Of a DNA stretch of 38,249 nt, positions 1 through 7,129 are shown piece by piece. The notes under the pieces are model-generated. The model ran no database searches. It had not been told where the DNA came from and saw only the letters and a list, made by a program, of their open reading frames with translations. Position 1 is the stretch's first letter. Each line of letters begins with the position of its first letter. Made by a program: the position numbers and the translations under genes. This DNA is from Planctomycetaceae bacterium (lineage in GTDB: Bacteria; Planctomycetota; SZUA-567). The DNA is taken from positions 1 through 38,249 of the forward strand of contig JAJPXZ010000097.1 of NCBI GenBank assembly GCA_021205245.1. The letters are read 5' to 3'.

Positions 1-61
1 TTCGGGCATGGGCGTATGGGGGGGCGGCGGGGGTGTGGCCGGCCGCCGTCAGGGAGGGCGA

Positions 62-883
62 TTAGTAAGGGAACAAACCGGAACGGCGCATCACGAAGCG
101 GTAGCCGGACAGGGCGGCTTCCTTCGGCGGCGTAGCTTCGCCCGTGATGTCGATGGTGATCCAGCCGTCATACTTGATTTCGATAAGGGTCTTGGACACG
201 GCTTCGAAATCCACCGCGCCCCGGCCGAACTGCGGCGCACTGCCGGGTTTTGAGCTCGTGACGTCGGCGCGTCGCTTGGCGCCGGAGACGTCGCGGAAGC
301 GGATCGACCTGAGCCGCGCCTGGTGGGTCTTGATGATTTTGGACGGGTCGACGCCGGCCAGGACCAGTTCGGCCGTGTCGACCGCCAGGCTCACCACCTC
401 GGGGTTGGTGATGGCGAGGATTCGCTTCAAATCCTTGTCCGAGTCACCGAGGTGCCTGGCGCGGGGCATAACACAGAGGGTGATGCCGAAGGCCTGGCAC
501 CGGCAGCCGATTACCTCGATCATGGCGCCGACGGTGAGCCAGGCGTCGTCCGAGAGGGGGCCGGCGGTGGGTTCGGACTGGCAGATAATCAGGTTGCCGC
601 GACCGGTGGATCCGGCGAAGCGGGCGGAGTTGGCCGCCTTTTCAACCTGTTCGTCCGCCTTGTCCTTGTCGAGGAGGTTGACGCGCTGCAGTAGGCCGGA
701 CAGCTTGAGGCCGGTGGTGTCGAGGATTTCCTCGAACACGTGCAGGCGGTCCTCGAAACGGCGCACCACCTCGGAGGGGAACTCGAGTCCTTCGTAGCCG
801 CAGTCGGCGACATCGGTTATGGCCTGGATGTTGCCGTCGTTGCCCCAGGGTGCTGCATAACAGGATAGGCGTATTTCTGCCAC
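62..883 (-). CDS. Sugar phosphate isomerase/epimerase-like TIM-barrel protein (IolE-like), metal site altered
   Basis: This 273-aa protein resembles the xylose-isomerase-like TIM-barrel family (IolE, sugar isomerases/epimerases). The family signature is clearest near the C-terminus, with a GRGAVDFEAV segment followed by YDGWITIDI. I start at the GTG at 883 because GAAAGGA lies just upstream; the longer frame would need a TTG at 901. Family members hold a divalent metal with Glu, Asp, His and Glu. Here D169 is kept, but the usual DTGH His is E172, the usual VHxKD His is R195 (IRFRDV), and the final Glu is D245. It may bind metal differently or be non-catalytic. It lies downstream of the TPR gene with its own likely promoter. 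The fold call is firm; substrate and activity are unknown. Confidence 0.72.
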   Translation of the reverse strand: MAEIRLSCYAAPWGNDGNIQAITDVADCGYEGLEFPSEVVRRFEDRLHVFEEILDTTGLKLSGLLQRVNLLDKDKADEQVEKAANSARFAGSTGRGNLIICQSEPTAGPLSDDAWLTVGAMIEVIGCRCQAFGITLCVMPRARHLGDSDKDLKRILAITNPEVVSLAVDTAELVLAGVDPSKIIKTHQARLRSIRFRDVSGAKRRADVTSSKPGSAPQFGRGAVDFEAVSKTLIEIKYDGWITIDITGEATPPKEAALSGYRFVMRRSGLFPY

Positions 884-903
884 AGTATTCCTTTCGCTCA
901 AGC

Positions 904-925
904 GCGGATCAAATGCGGATCAAAT
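904..925. repeat. Perfect tandem 11-bp direct repeat between promoter and start
   Basis: The 11-mer GCGGATCAAAT occurs twice head to tail (904-914, 915-925), directly downstream of the -10 hexamer and upstream of the isomerase-like gene. A one-helical-turn period at this position suits a repressor operator. No regulator can be assigned. Confidence 0.6.
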
Positions 926-953
926 AGTGTAATCCGGCCGGGGGTGGAGTCAA
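926..953 (-). promoter_or_regulatory. Probable sigma70 promoter for the isomerase-like gene
   Basis: On the minus strand TTGACT (948-953) and TACACT (926-931) are separated by 16 bases, about 45 bases upstream of the GTG start. Confidence 0.5.
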
Positions 954-993
954 ACGCGAAACCGGCGACTCCGGGGAAATCACTAAAACCAGT

Positions 994-1731
994 TCAATCC
1001 AGTAACGGCGGGTGCTCCCGACACCACCCTACCTGTTCCGTGCCGCCGGGACACGAATAACCGAACACCGGACAGCCTTCGCCCGTCTCCGGCGACAGCG
1101 GCGGCCGGTTGCGGATGCAGTGGGCGAACGGGCAGGGCAGGCCGTCTTCCTCGAATTCCGGATTTTCATGATAATTGAACGACCAGCCATGCAGGCCAAG
1201 AAACGCGTCGGCCTTCTCCGGACTGTCAATCGGCTGATCGAGATCGTCCTCCGGGGCGTCGCCGGCCAAGATTTCGCAGGCGTTGTGGAAATCCTCCACA
1301 TCGGCATGGTCGACGTCGGCGGTGAGGTCGATATGGCGCTTCAGATCGATTGCCGCCATTTCGTACTGTCCCGCCCGCGCGAACAGCCATCCGCGAATAA
1401 AATGCGCCTGCGGCTCGTCAGGGTTAATCGCCAGGGCGCTATTGACGTGCCGGAGCACATCCACCGGTTCGCCGTGGAACCGCGCCACCTCCGCCAGCAT
1501 GCTATGGCCCATGGCGTCGTCGGGGTCCAGTTGCAGGACGGTCTCGAAGTCGTGGCGCGCCGCCTCTTCCATACCGAGGTTGAGGTAGGCCAGGCCACGG
1601 TTGCCATAGGCTCCGGTCATGTCCGGGGACATTGCGATCAGTTCCGAAAACGCCTCCACCGCCTCGACAAACCGTCTCTCTTCGAGAAGATCCAATGCGG
1701 CATCAAAACGTTTGTCGCCCCAATTGTCCAT
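994..1731 (-). CDS. Tetratricopeptide-repeat protein with Cys-rich C-terminus
   Basis: The protein has 245 aa. Residues from about 8 to 150 form at least four TPR units; AYGNRGLAYLNLGMEEAA and AHFIRGWLFARAGQYEMA are typical helix pairs. The last 60 residues contain five Cys (in CPFAHC, GCPVFGYSC and WC patterns) and may bind metal. I choose the ATG at 1731; an in-frame GTG at 1746 would start inside the T-run side of a terminator-like hairpin. A strong promoter at 1833-1861 points at the gene, but the hairpin lies between them, so expression may need read-through. TPR proteins usually mediate protein contacts; no partner is evident here. Confidence 0.75.
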   Translation of the reverse strand: MDNWGDKRFDAALDLLEERRFVEAVEAFSELIAMSPDMTGAYGNRGLAYLNLGMEEAARHDFETVLQLDPDDAMGHSMLAEVARFHGEPVDVLRHVNSALAINPDEPQAHFIRGWLFARAGQYEMAAIDLKRHIDLTADVDHADVEDFHNACEILAGDAPEDDLDQPIDSPEKADAFLGLHGWSFNYHENPEFEEDGLPCPFAHCIRNRPPLSPETGEGCPVFGYSCPGGTEQVGWCREHPPLLD

Positions 1732-1746
1732 CGCGCAATAGCCCAC

Positions 1747-1780
1747 AAAAAAAGACTCGGCCCGGTATCCACCGGGGCCG
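1747..1780 (-). terminator. Rho-independent-type terminator/attenuator hairpin
   Basis: On the minus strand, arms CGGCC(C)CGGT and ACCGGGCCG (9 bp, one bulge, loop GGAT) are followed after 4 nt by seven T. It could end the barrel/TssJ operon upstream as well as the short leader from 1827. Confidence 0.6.
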
Positions 1781-1827
1781 TAAAGCTACAACAGGGTAAG
1801 CCGCGCCGTGGACGGCGCGGAGCATTG
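1747..1827 (-). ncRNA. Candidate small RNA or attenuated leader upstream of the TPR gene
   Basis: Transcription from the promoter at 1833-1861 should begin near 1827. It would produce an RNA of about 80 nt with a hairpin at 1801-1820 (CCGCGCCG arms, 4-nt loop) and a terminator-like hairpin ending at a U7 tract (1747-1753), only 15 bases before the TPR start codon. This could be a free small RNA or a conditional terminator. No known RNA family was recognised. Confidence 0.45.
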
Positions 1828-1832
1828 CGTCC

Positions 1833-1861
1833 ATTATCCCGAGCAGGGTGGACAATGTCAA
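1833..1861 (-). promoter_or_regulatory. Strong sigma70 promoter, minus strand
   Basis: TTGACA (1856-1861) and GATAAT (1833-1838) are exactly 17 bases apart. It starts 36 bases beyond the end of the TssJ-like gene and fires toward the TPR gene. Confidence 0.7.
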
Positions 1862-1897
1862 TGCGGTTGGCCGGGACGGGGAAGGATTTAGGGAGAA

Positions 1898-2818
1898 TTA
1901 GCGGGAGCGGTATAATCCACGCGGGTTCCACAGCACCGGAACAAAGGTGTCCTCGTAGGTCAGGTACCGGGTATGTTCGGCCATAAGCTGGTGGACCTCC
2001 TTCAGGCCGTCGTGGATGAGACCGGTGGTGCGGACCGCCATGGCGTCGGGTCCGAGGCAGATCGACAGGTGCAACGGCAGCGGCCGAAACATGACTTCCC
2101 GCCTGTCCCACAATGACTTGCCGTCTTTTTTCCACTGGCCGAGGCCGTATTCGGTTTTGTACACCGAGATGGCGGCGGAAGGGAGCGCATAACCGGCGAC
2201 CACAGCCACAAACCGGCCGTCCTCGTAACGTTGCAGCAGGAGCTGATTGGCTGTGCCGGGCTGGACCCAGTGCCGGTCCACCCCTTTGACCGCCGGATCA
2301 AAACGTTCTCCCGCCAGCAGCTTGCGGAGCCCGGGTTCGGTGGCGGCGAGCCCGTCAAACGCGGCTGTGTCGGACAGGTGGTAGACGACGAGGACCAGCG
2401 CGTGCGCCTCGCCATCCACCCTGTTCAGGTCGTCGGCTGCCTCGTAATCGATACGGAGCGCGCCTGACTGAGCGATATACTTCACCTTGTCGAGTTGGCT
2501 GGCGGAACCGTCGTATCCGTACGAATAGTACTGATCGCCGTCGGCAAACATATCCGCCTGAGCCTGGACCATCGCCCTGGCGCGCCGTTGTTCACGAATG
2601 GATGGCACGAGTTGGGGATCGCCACGCCGAGCCAGCCGCCTCGCCCGGGCCTCGCGGTCGGGGTTGATGGCGTCTCCCTCCACCGCCACCGTCCGGGCCG
2701 CTCTGGTTCGGGCATTGGGCCGACCGGAGGTTTCGTCGTAGCGGACCTGGCAACCGGTGAGGGTTACCGAGACGATAAAAAGAAGCACCGTCAGCGGGCG
2801 TAATCGGGTTAAAAGCAT
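1898..2818 (-). CDS. tssJ: TssJ-like (type VI secretion SciN family) outer-membrane lipoprotein
   Basis: This 306-aa lipoprotein has a signal peptide with lipobox L20-T-G-C23; Gln at +2 suggests outer-membrane sorting. I start at the ATG at 2818, which overlaps the end of the upstream barrel gene by 10 bases, implying coupled translation. The middle matches TssJ: DLNRVDGEAHALVLVVYHLS, then AFDGL, GLRKLL, RFDPAV, a QPG turn and FVAVVAGY. In type VI secretion TssJ anchors the TssL-TssM membrane complex at the outer membrane. No other type VI gene is present in this window, and the residues beyond the TssJ core (from about 240) form an extra C-terminal region. It may be an orphan component or repurposed with the barrel protein. 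Confidence 0.72.
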   Translation of the reverse strand: MLLTRLRPLTVLLFIVSVTLTGCQVRYDETSGRPNARTRAARTVAVEGDAINPDREARARRLARRGDPQLVPSIREQRRARAMVQAQADMFADGDQYYSYGYDGSASQLDKVKYIAQSGALRIDYEAADDLNRVDGEAHALVLVVYHLSDTAAFDGLAATEPGLRKLLAGERFDPAVKGVDRHWVQPGTANQLLLQRYEDGRFVAVVAGYALPSAAISVYKTEYGLGQWKKDGKSLWDRREVMFRPLPLHLSICLGPDAMAVRTTGLIHDGLKEVHQLMAEHTRYLTYEDTFVPVLWNPRGLYRSR

Positions 2819-4080
2819 CGGCCCAGCTCCAGGCTGAAACGGTTTTCGGCAAAGCCGCTCGCCATGGTGCGGCGGTAATCGGCGCGGAGTTCCCACCCGC
2901 CCACCGTTTTCGCTTCGACTCCGAGCGCCACCGTGCCGATAAGCGATTTCCATTCGTCATACCCAGAGTTTGAGACCATGGGAATGGGCGGGCCAGGGGT
3001 ATAGTGACTGGCGCTCGCCGACGAGGCGTTCCAGGCGCGGACGCCGGTGGCCGAGCCATCCAGTTCAACCGCCAGGCCGCAGCCGGCATAGGTGGTGAGG
3101 AAGCCCCATACCTGGGGATAGTCCCATTTGACGGTAAAATCGAAGGGAATGAGGAGGGATTCGGAGGTCATGCCGGGGGCGGCAAAACGCGTTCCGTTCA
3201 CCGTATAGGCGTAGCCGCCGGTTTTTAGTTTACGGTAATCGATACCGATTTCGGTAAGCAGTTTGAAGCGGTTCCGGAATATCAATGGGACGCCGAAGGT
3301 GGCGGAGAGCGCGTAGTAATCGGATTGGCGCTCGTCTTCGCGCCAGCGGTAACCGCCCACCGTGCCGTCGCCATCCATGTCCAACCTGCCGTAGGAACCC
3401 TGGACGGTCAGTGGGTATTTGCCAAACAGGTAGCCGTCGTAATGGCCGGTGAAGACTGTGCCACGCACCTCGTTCCGGCGGGTGTCGCCCTGGCGGCGGC
3501 TCTCGACATCCGCTTCGAGGCGGCTAATAGACACGCCGATTACCGAGTCGATGGACCAGTCGTATTTCAGGCCGAGGGAATAGGTTTTTCTGTCGACGTC
3601 GAAGGCGTTCGCGCTGTTCCGCGATTTCTTCAATGTTGTTTTTGCCGCCTCCCCGTCCGCCCAGGCATAGATCCCCTTGGCCGGGAGTTCCATATAATGC
3701 GTCCCGACATGCGGCGGAGGCGGCGGTGGACAGTATTCCGATGAAACGGGCATGGCCATGCTGGCAAGGGCGTTGGACGACCATGGCCCCTTCACGAGAC
3801 GGGCTTCGGGTTCGGGTGATGGCGGAATGGGGAGGGCGGCCGCACCCTGGGTCGCGGGCGATTGGATCGGGACGCCGGTAAATATAGGGTTAACTGAATC
3901 GTAAGACCTCCCGGAAGCGGCAGGGCTGGGCTGACCGAGCGTCGTCGAGGGACGGGCAATGGTACCGCGCGACTGTCCACCGCTTTTCGGCCTTTCGGCC
4001 TGGAGCGGCGTGTTGAAGAGTATGGCCAGGACGACCGATATCGCCAGTCCGGGAAGGGTTTTACATAATAGTGCCCACAT
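2809..4080 (-). CDS. Autotransporter-type outer-membrane beta-barrel protein
   Basis: A 423-aa precursor. The signal peptide has a hydrophobic core at residues 8-22 and a likely cleavage after LQA28. A Pro/Ser-rich spacer (about 30-125) includes a run of six Pro. The remainder shows alternating hydrophobic beta strands (for example YSLGLKYDWSIDSVIGVSIS, and SLELGRCF at the end) and ends in Phe, the usual barrel C-terminal residue. It resembles autotransporter barrel domains without a large passenger. I start at the ATG at 4080, preceded by a G-rich Shine-Dalgarno; the open frame continues upstream to 5205 but overlaps the polymerase-like gene antisense. It forms a two-gene unit with the TssJ-like lipoprotein. 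The cargo or pore function is unknown. Confidence 0.7.
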   Translation of the reverse strand: MWALLCKTLPGLAISVVLAILFNTPLQAERPKSGGQSRGTIARPSTTLGQPSPAASGRSYDSVNPIFTGVPIQSPATQGAAALPIPPSPEPEARLVKGPWSSNALASMAMPVSSEYCPPPPPPHVGTHYMELPAKGIYAWADGEAAKTTLKKSRNSANAFDVDRKTYSLGLKYDWSIDSVIGVSISRLEADVESRRQGDTRRNEVRGTVFTGHYDGYLFGKYPLTVQGSYGRLDMDGDGTVGGYRWREDERQSDYYALSATFGVPLIFRNRFKLLTEIGIDYRKLKTGGYAYTVNGTRFAAPGMTSESLLIPFDFTVKWDYPQVWGFLTTYAGCGLAVELDGSATGVRAWNASSASASHYTPGPPIPMVSNSGYDEWKSLIGTVALGVEAKTVGGWELRADYRRTMASGFAENRFSLELGRCF

Positions 4081-4271
4081 ATCCCCCCCACAGGTATCGT
4101 CTCGCTGCCGATCCGACCGCGCGGCCGGGGCCGGCGGGACAAAAGGCGGCGGTTTGGTTTGAGGTGAACAAACATCTGCTTTAGGCAAAAGAAATTGCCT
4201 GTGAATGAATTGCCGCGGAGACCAGGGTTCTTTCACGATATTTGGGTCGCCAAAAAAAAGATCCCGGGGAT

Positions 4272-4300
4272 TTGACAAAGGGTATTTCGCCGCGTACGAT
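4272..4300 (+). promoter_or_regulatory. Sigma70 promoter of the Y-family polymerase-like gene
   Basis: TTGACA (4272-4277) and TACGAT (4295-4300) are spaced by 17 bases. The predicted start point falls inside the LexA-like palindrome that follows. Confidence 0.75.
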
Positions 4301-4318
4301 ACTGAACTACTGTTCAGT
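4301..4318 (+). promoter_or_regulatory. LexA-type SOS box
   Basis: ACTGAAC-TACT-GTTCAGT is a perfect 7-bp inverted repeat around 4 bases. It contains GAAC-N4-GTTC, the core of Bacillus-type LexA boxes, and directly abuts the -10 element, an ideal repressor position for a damage-inducible gene. Confidence 0.75.
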
Positions 4319-4335
4319 AGGAGATCCGAACGGCA

Positions 4336-5580
4336 ATGCCTATACATTCGATACAGTCCGGGGGGCGGGCCACGGTCCTGGCGATACGCATCCCTTCCTT
4401 TGAGGCGGTTATCCGTAAGGCGGCCCACGCCGGGCTGGCCCGGCGGCCGGTCGTCGTCGCCACCGCCTTCAAACCGCTCGGGCGGGTGCTGGCGGCGTGT
4501 CCGCAGGCGCGCATGGCCGGGGTAACGGAAGAGATGCATTTTCCCGTCGCCCGCGACCGTTGTCCCGACGCGGCGTTTCTGCTGCCGGACGACCTCCTGG
4601 CACAGCAGACGATGGAAAAACTCGTTGGCGAGGCAGCCAATTTCTCGCCGCTGGTGGAGGCCGCCGCCGCCGGCCGGGTGCTGGTGGATACGCGCGGCAC
4701 GGAAAAACTCTGGGGCGGGGCCGAACAGGTCGCCGGTATGTTGCAGAAACGGATTGACAATTCCCTGCACCTCCCGAGCGCCGCCGGTGTGGCTGTGTGC
4801 CGGCCGTGGAGCCTGCTCGCCAGCCGGGTGGCGGCGGAAGAAGGCGGCATTTGCCTGGTCCGTCCCGGTGAGGAAGACGCCTTCCTCACCCGAGTGCCGC
4901 TGGAATGGGTGGACGGCCTCACTCCCCAGGTGCGGACGCGGTTGTGGGAATTGAACATCCGTACTGTGGGGCAACTCCGCCAATTTGAGCGTGAAGATCT
5001 TCTGCGCCGTTTCGGCCACTGCGGCGATCTCCTTTGGGAGGTGGTGCATCCCCAGGCGTGGTCGGGCGTGGCCCGGACGGAAGCGGCCGGCCCGGAAAAG
5101 AGCATCCGCCTGGAGGCGTTCATGACCGAATCGACGGTGGAGTTGGAACTGCTGCAACAGGCGGTGCGGAATCTGGCTTCGGACCTGTCGACCCAGTTGT
5201 GGCAACGGGGGGAGGGGACGGCTCGGCTGTCCCTAACCCTTCTCCACGCCGACGGCATGATGAAGACGACACACACGCGCCTTGGCGGCTATGTTCAGGA
5301 GCGGACCGTCTTGGCCGACGCGGCCGAAGATCTGCTCGGGCGCGCGTTCCGGCGGCGGGTGCAGGTGACCAGGTTGCAGATGACGGCGGAAAAACTGGCC
5401 GCGCCGGAACGGCAGGGACGGTTATTTGCCGATATCCAGCCGGGCGAGGGCGGCAATCTGGCCAGGATCCCGCCGTCTCGGCGAGCCGCCGCCCTGGATC
5501 ACGCCAGGCGGTGCGTGGCAGGCGTTGCCAAGCGTTCGAAAGGTCCGAAAGCCTTGCCGCCGCCGGCGTCAATCCAATGA
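4336..5580 (+). CDS. ImuB-like Y-family DNA polymerase homologue lacking catalytic residues
   Basis: A 414-aa protein with Y-family layout: N-terminal palm/fingers (15-190), a helix-hairpin-helix thumb segment (LEWVDGLTPQVRTRLWEL then IRTVGQL, 189-213) and a little-finger region to about 350. The catalytic Asp motif of DinB is LAIRIPSF (15-22), and the Asp-Glu pair before the LDVTG segment is Gly-Arg (113-114) before VLVDTRGTEKLWG. All three metal carboxylates therefore appear lost, as in ImuB, a mutasome scaffold. QGRLF (360-364) fits a beta-clamp binding peptide. A LexA-type box overlaps its promoter. No imuA or dnaE2 is adjacent. SOS regulation is inferred from the box only. Confidence 0.75.
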   Translation: MPIHSIQSGGRATVLAIRIPSFEAVIRKAAHAGLARRPVVVATAFKPLGRVLAACPQARMAGVTEEMHFPVARDRCPDAAFLLPDDLLAQQTMEKLVGEAANFSPLVEAAAAGRVLVDTRGTEKLWGGAEQVAGMLQKRIDNSLHLPSAAGVAVCRPWSLLASRVAAEEGGICLVRPGEEDAFLTRVPLEWVDGLTPQVRTRLWELNIRTVGQLRQFEREDLLRRFGHCGDLLWEVVHPQAWSGVARTEAAGPEKSIRLEAFMTESTVELELLQQAVRNLASDLSTQLWQRGEGTARLSLTLLHADGMMKTTHTRLGGYVQERTVLADAAEDLLGRAFRRRVQVTRLQMTAEKLAAPERQGRLFADIQPGEGGNLARIPPSRRAAALDHARRCVAGVAKRSKGPKALPPPASIQ

Positions 5581-5630
5581 CGGCCACGGCATTTGGCCCC
5601 GTGGGTCATATTTAACTGTGTATGGGCATG

Positions 5631-5662
5631 AAAAAGCGCGGACCGGCGACGATCCGCGCTTT
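5631..5662 (-). terminator. Rho-independent terminator between convergent genes
   Basis: A perfect 10-bp stem (AAAGCGCGGA and TCCGCGCTTT, 5633-5662) runs into five T on the minus strand, so it chiefly ends the 4-TM membrane protein gene; it also lies just beyond the polymerase-like gene. Confidence 0.75.
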
Positions 5663-5683
5663 GGCAAGATTGTATCCGACTGA

Positions 5684-6109
5684 TTAGGCGGCGGTATAGA
5701 CAATGGACGCAATGATCTGGATTATACCCAGGATAATTGCGATTATGCCAAGCTTGCCTTGAAGGGGTAGGAGTTTGGCGAGCAGTTGCTCTCCCTTTGC
5801 CGCGGCGGTTTCATTTTTGGACAACAGGTGCTTGCTGATCAAACCGTATCCGAGAATAAAGCCAAGTGCGGCCTCGACCACGGAAACAACAAGCCAGATT
5901 ATCCATGCGATAGGAACGATGCTCAACAACTGCATATTCAGCAGGCATTGAATAATTCCCCAAACACCCCAAATTGCGAAGAGAATACCGATCCAGCCCT
6001 GGAACGGGGCGATTTTATCAAAAGCCGCTTTTGCATCCGGTTTTTTGGCTAAAATCAGTGACGGAACCGCGAGGCAGCCGAGAATTATCAGGGTAATACC
6101 GTAAATCAT
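5684..6109 (-). CDS. Small 4-TM membrane protein with internal duplication
   Basis: This 141-aa protein has four hydrophobic helices at about 2-20, 38-58, 63-90 and 118-138. Two segments match: KIAPFQGWIGI followed by AIWGVWGIIQ (32-53), and KLLPLQGKLGI followed by AIILGIIQII (about 112-133), both of the form Kxx-P-x-QGxxGIx, suggesting tandem duplication of a two-helix unit. It starts at 6109 after an AAAGGAG ribosome site. No catalytic or transport motif is visible and I do not recognise the family. It is transcribed alone and ends at a clear terminator. Confidence 0.7.
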   Translation of the reverse strand: MIYGITLIILGCLAVPSLILAKKPDAKAAFDKIAPFQGWIGILFAIWGVWGIIQCLLNMQLLSIVPIAWIIWLVVSVVEAALGFILGYGLISKHLLSKNETAAAKGEQLLAKLLPLQGKLGIIAIILGIIQIIASIVYTAA

Positions 6110-6205
6110 AACGCACTCCTTTTTACATACACCATCCGTATATCACATGTCGCCCATAAAATTTATCGAGGTAGGATACTACATGGCTTCCGGAGGTAAG
6201 TAAAG

Positions 6206-6227
6206 AGGAGTTTTAATGATTAATTGA
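6206..6227 (+). other. Three-codon leader ORF with good ribosome site
   Basis: AGGAG (6206-6210) is followed at ideal spacing by ATG ATT AAT TGA (6216-6227), about 115 bases before the crotonase start. It may be a translated minimal leader or a relic start site. Nothing else was recognised in the interval 6110-6343. Confidence 0.25.
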
Positions 6228-6343
6228 AACCACACGATGCCGGTACCCGCTCACGCATCATTCCGGACTTTTTTTGTCGGTATATGCGCCATGCGTCGAT
6301 ACAATCAGGCCTTTGCGTTTTTGCCGCCAAATTGGAGTGGACA

Positions 6344-7123
6344 ATGGAAGACAGCAGCCTTTTATATCACGTTGAAGACACAATCGGCACGCTGACCATC
6401 AACCGGCAGCGCGTCATGAACGCCATGGACATGGATAGCATCAATCGCTTGTCGACCCTGTTGGACGAGATAGCCGACACCAATATTCGCTGCCTGGTCA
6501 TCACCGGCGCGGGAGAGAAATCGTTCGTCGCCGGCGCCGACATCAAGGAAATGAAGGACATGAGCCGCGCCCAGGGCGAGAATCTGTCGCGGGCCGGCAA
6601 CCGGGTCATGCGCAAACTGGAACTGTTCCAGGTGCCGGTCATCGCCGCGGTGAATGGCTACGCCCTCGGCGGCGGGTTGGAACTGGCGCTGGCCTGCGAC
6701 ATTCGCCTCGCGTCCGAGAATGCCAGCTTCGCCATGCCCGAGGCGAAGCTGGGCATTATTCCCGGTTACGGCGGCATCCAGCGGATGTCACGGATAATCG
6801 GCCAGGGGCGCGCCAGGGAGATGGTCTTTACGGCGCGCCGTTTCGACGCCCGCGAAGCGTTGAAATGGGGGCTCGTCAACGCTGTCTATCCCTTGGCCGA
6901 CCTGATGCCGGAAGCGCTCCGCCTTGCGGCCACCATCGCCGCCAACGCGCCCATCGCCATCATGTCTGCAAAAAAGATAATGAACGAAAGCGTCGGCCTG
7001 GAACTCGCCGCCGCCGATCAGCTTGAGCGCGAAGCGTTCGGCAATTGCTTCGGCACCTGGGACCAGCGCGAAGCGATGCAGGCCTTTGTGGAAAAAAGAA
7101 AGCCGCAGCCGTTCAAGGGGTAA
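6344..7123 (+). CDS. Enoyl-CoA hydratase/crotonase family protein
   Basis: A 259-aa protein of standard crotonase length. SFVAGADIKEM (60-70) and NGYALGGGLELALACDI (104-120) form the CoA and oxyanion-hole motifs. Both catalytic glutamates of hydratases are present, E113 in GGGLEL and E133 in MPEAKLG, so 3-hydroxyacyl-CoA dehydration/hydration is the likeliest reaction. I start at the ATG at 6344, which has GGAG six bases upstream; the frame is open 40 codons further but that extension is not crotonase-like. It stands alone, with no thiolase or acyl-CoA dehydrogenase nearby, and converges on the methyltransferase with only 6 bases between the stops. Confidence 0.88.
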   Translation: MEDSSLLYHVEDTIGTLTINRQRVMNAMDMDSINRLSTLLDEIADTNIRCLVITGAGEKSFVAGADIKEMKDMSRAQGENLSRAGNRVMRKLELFQVPVIAAVNGYALGGGLELALACDIRLASENASFAMPEAKLGIIPGYGGIQRMSRIIGQGRAREMVFTARRFDAREALKWGLVNAVYPLADLMPEALRLAATIAANAPIAIMSAKKIMNESVGLELAAADQLEREAFGNCFGTWDQREAMQAFVEKRKPQPFKG

Positions 7124-7129
7124 ACGGCA

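Noticed and set aside
4183..4200. AGGCAA/TTGCCT inverted repeat upstream of the barrel gene
   Set aside because: Six-base arms without a T-run, promoter overlap or repetition elsewhere; too weak to call.
4081..5205. N-terminal extension of the beta-barrel ORF across the polymerase-like gene
   Set aside because: The signal peptide and ribosome site mark the start at 4080; upstream residues are antisense to the polymerase-like gene.
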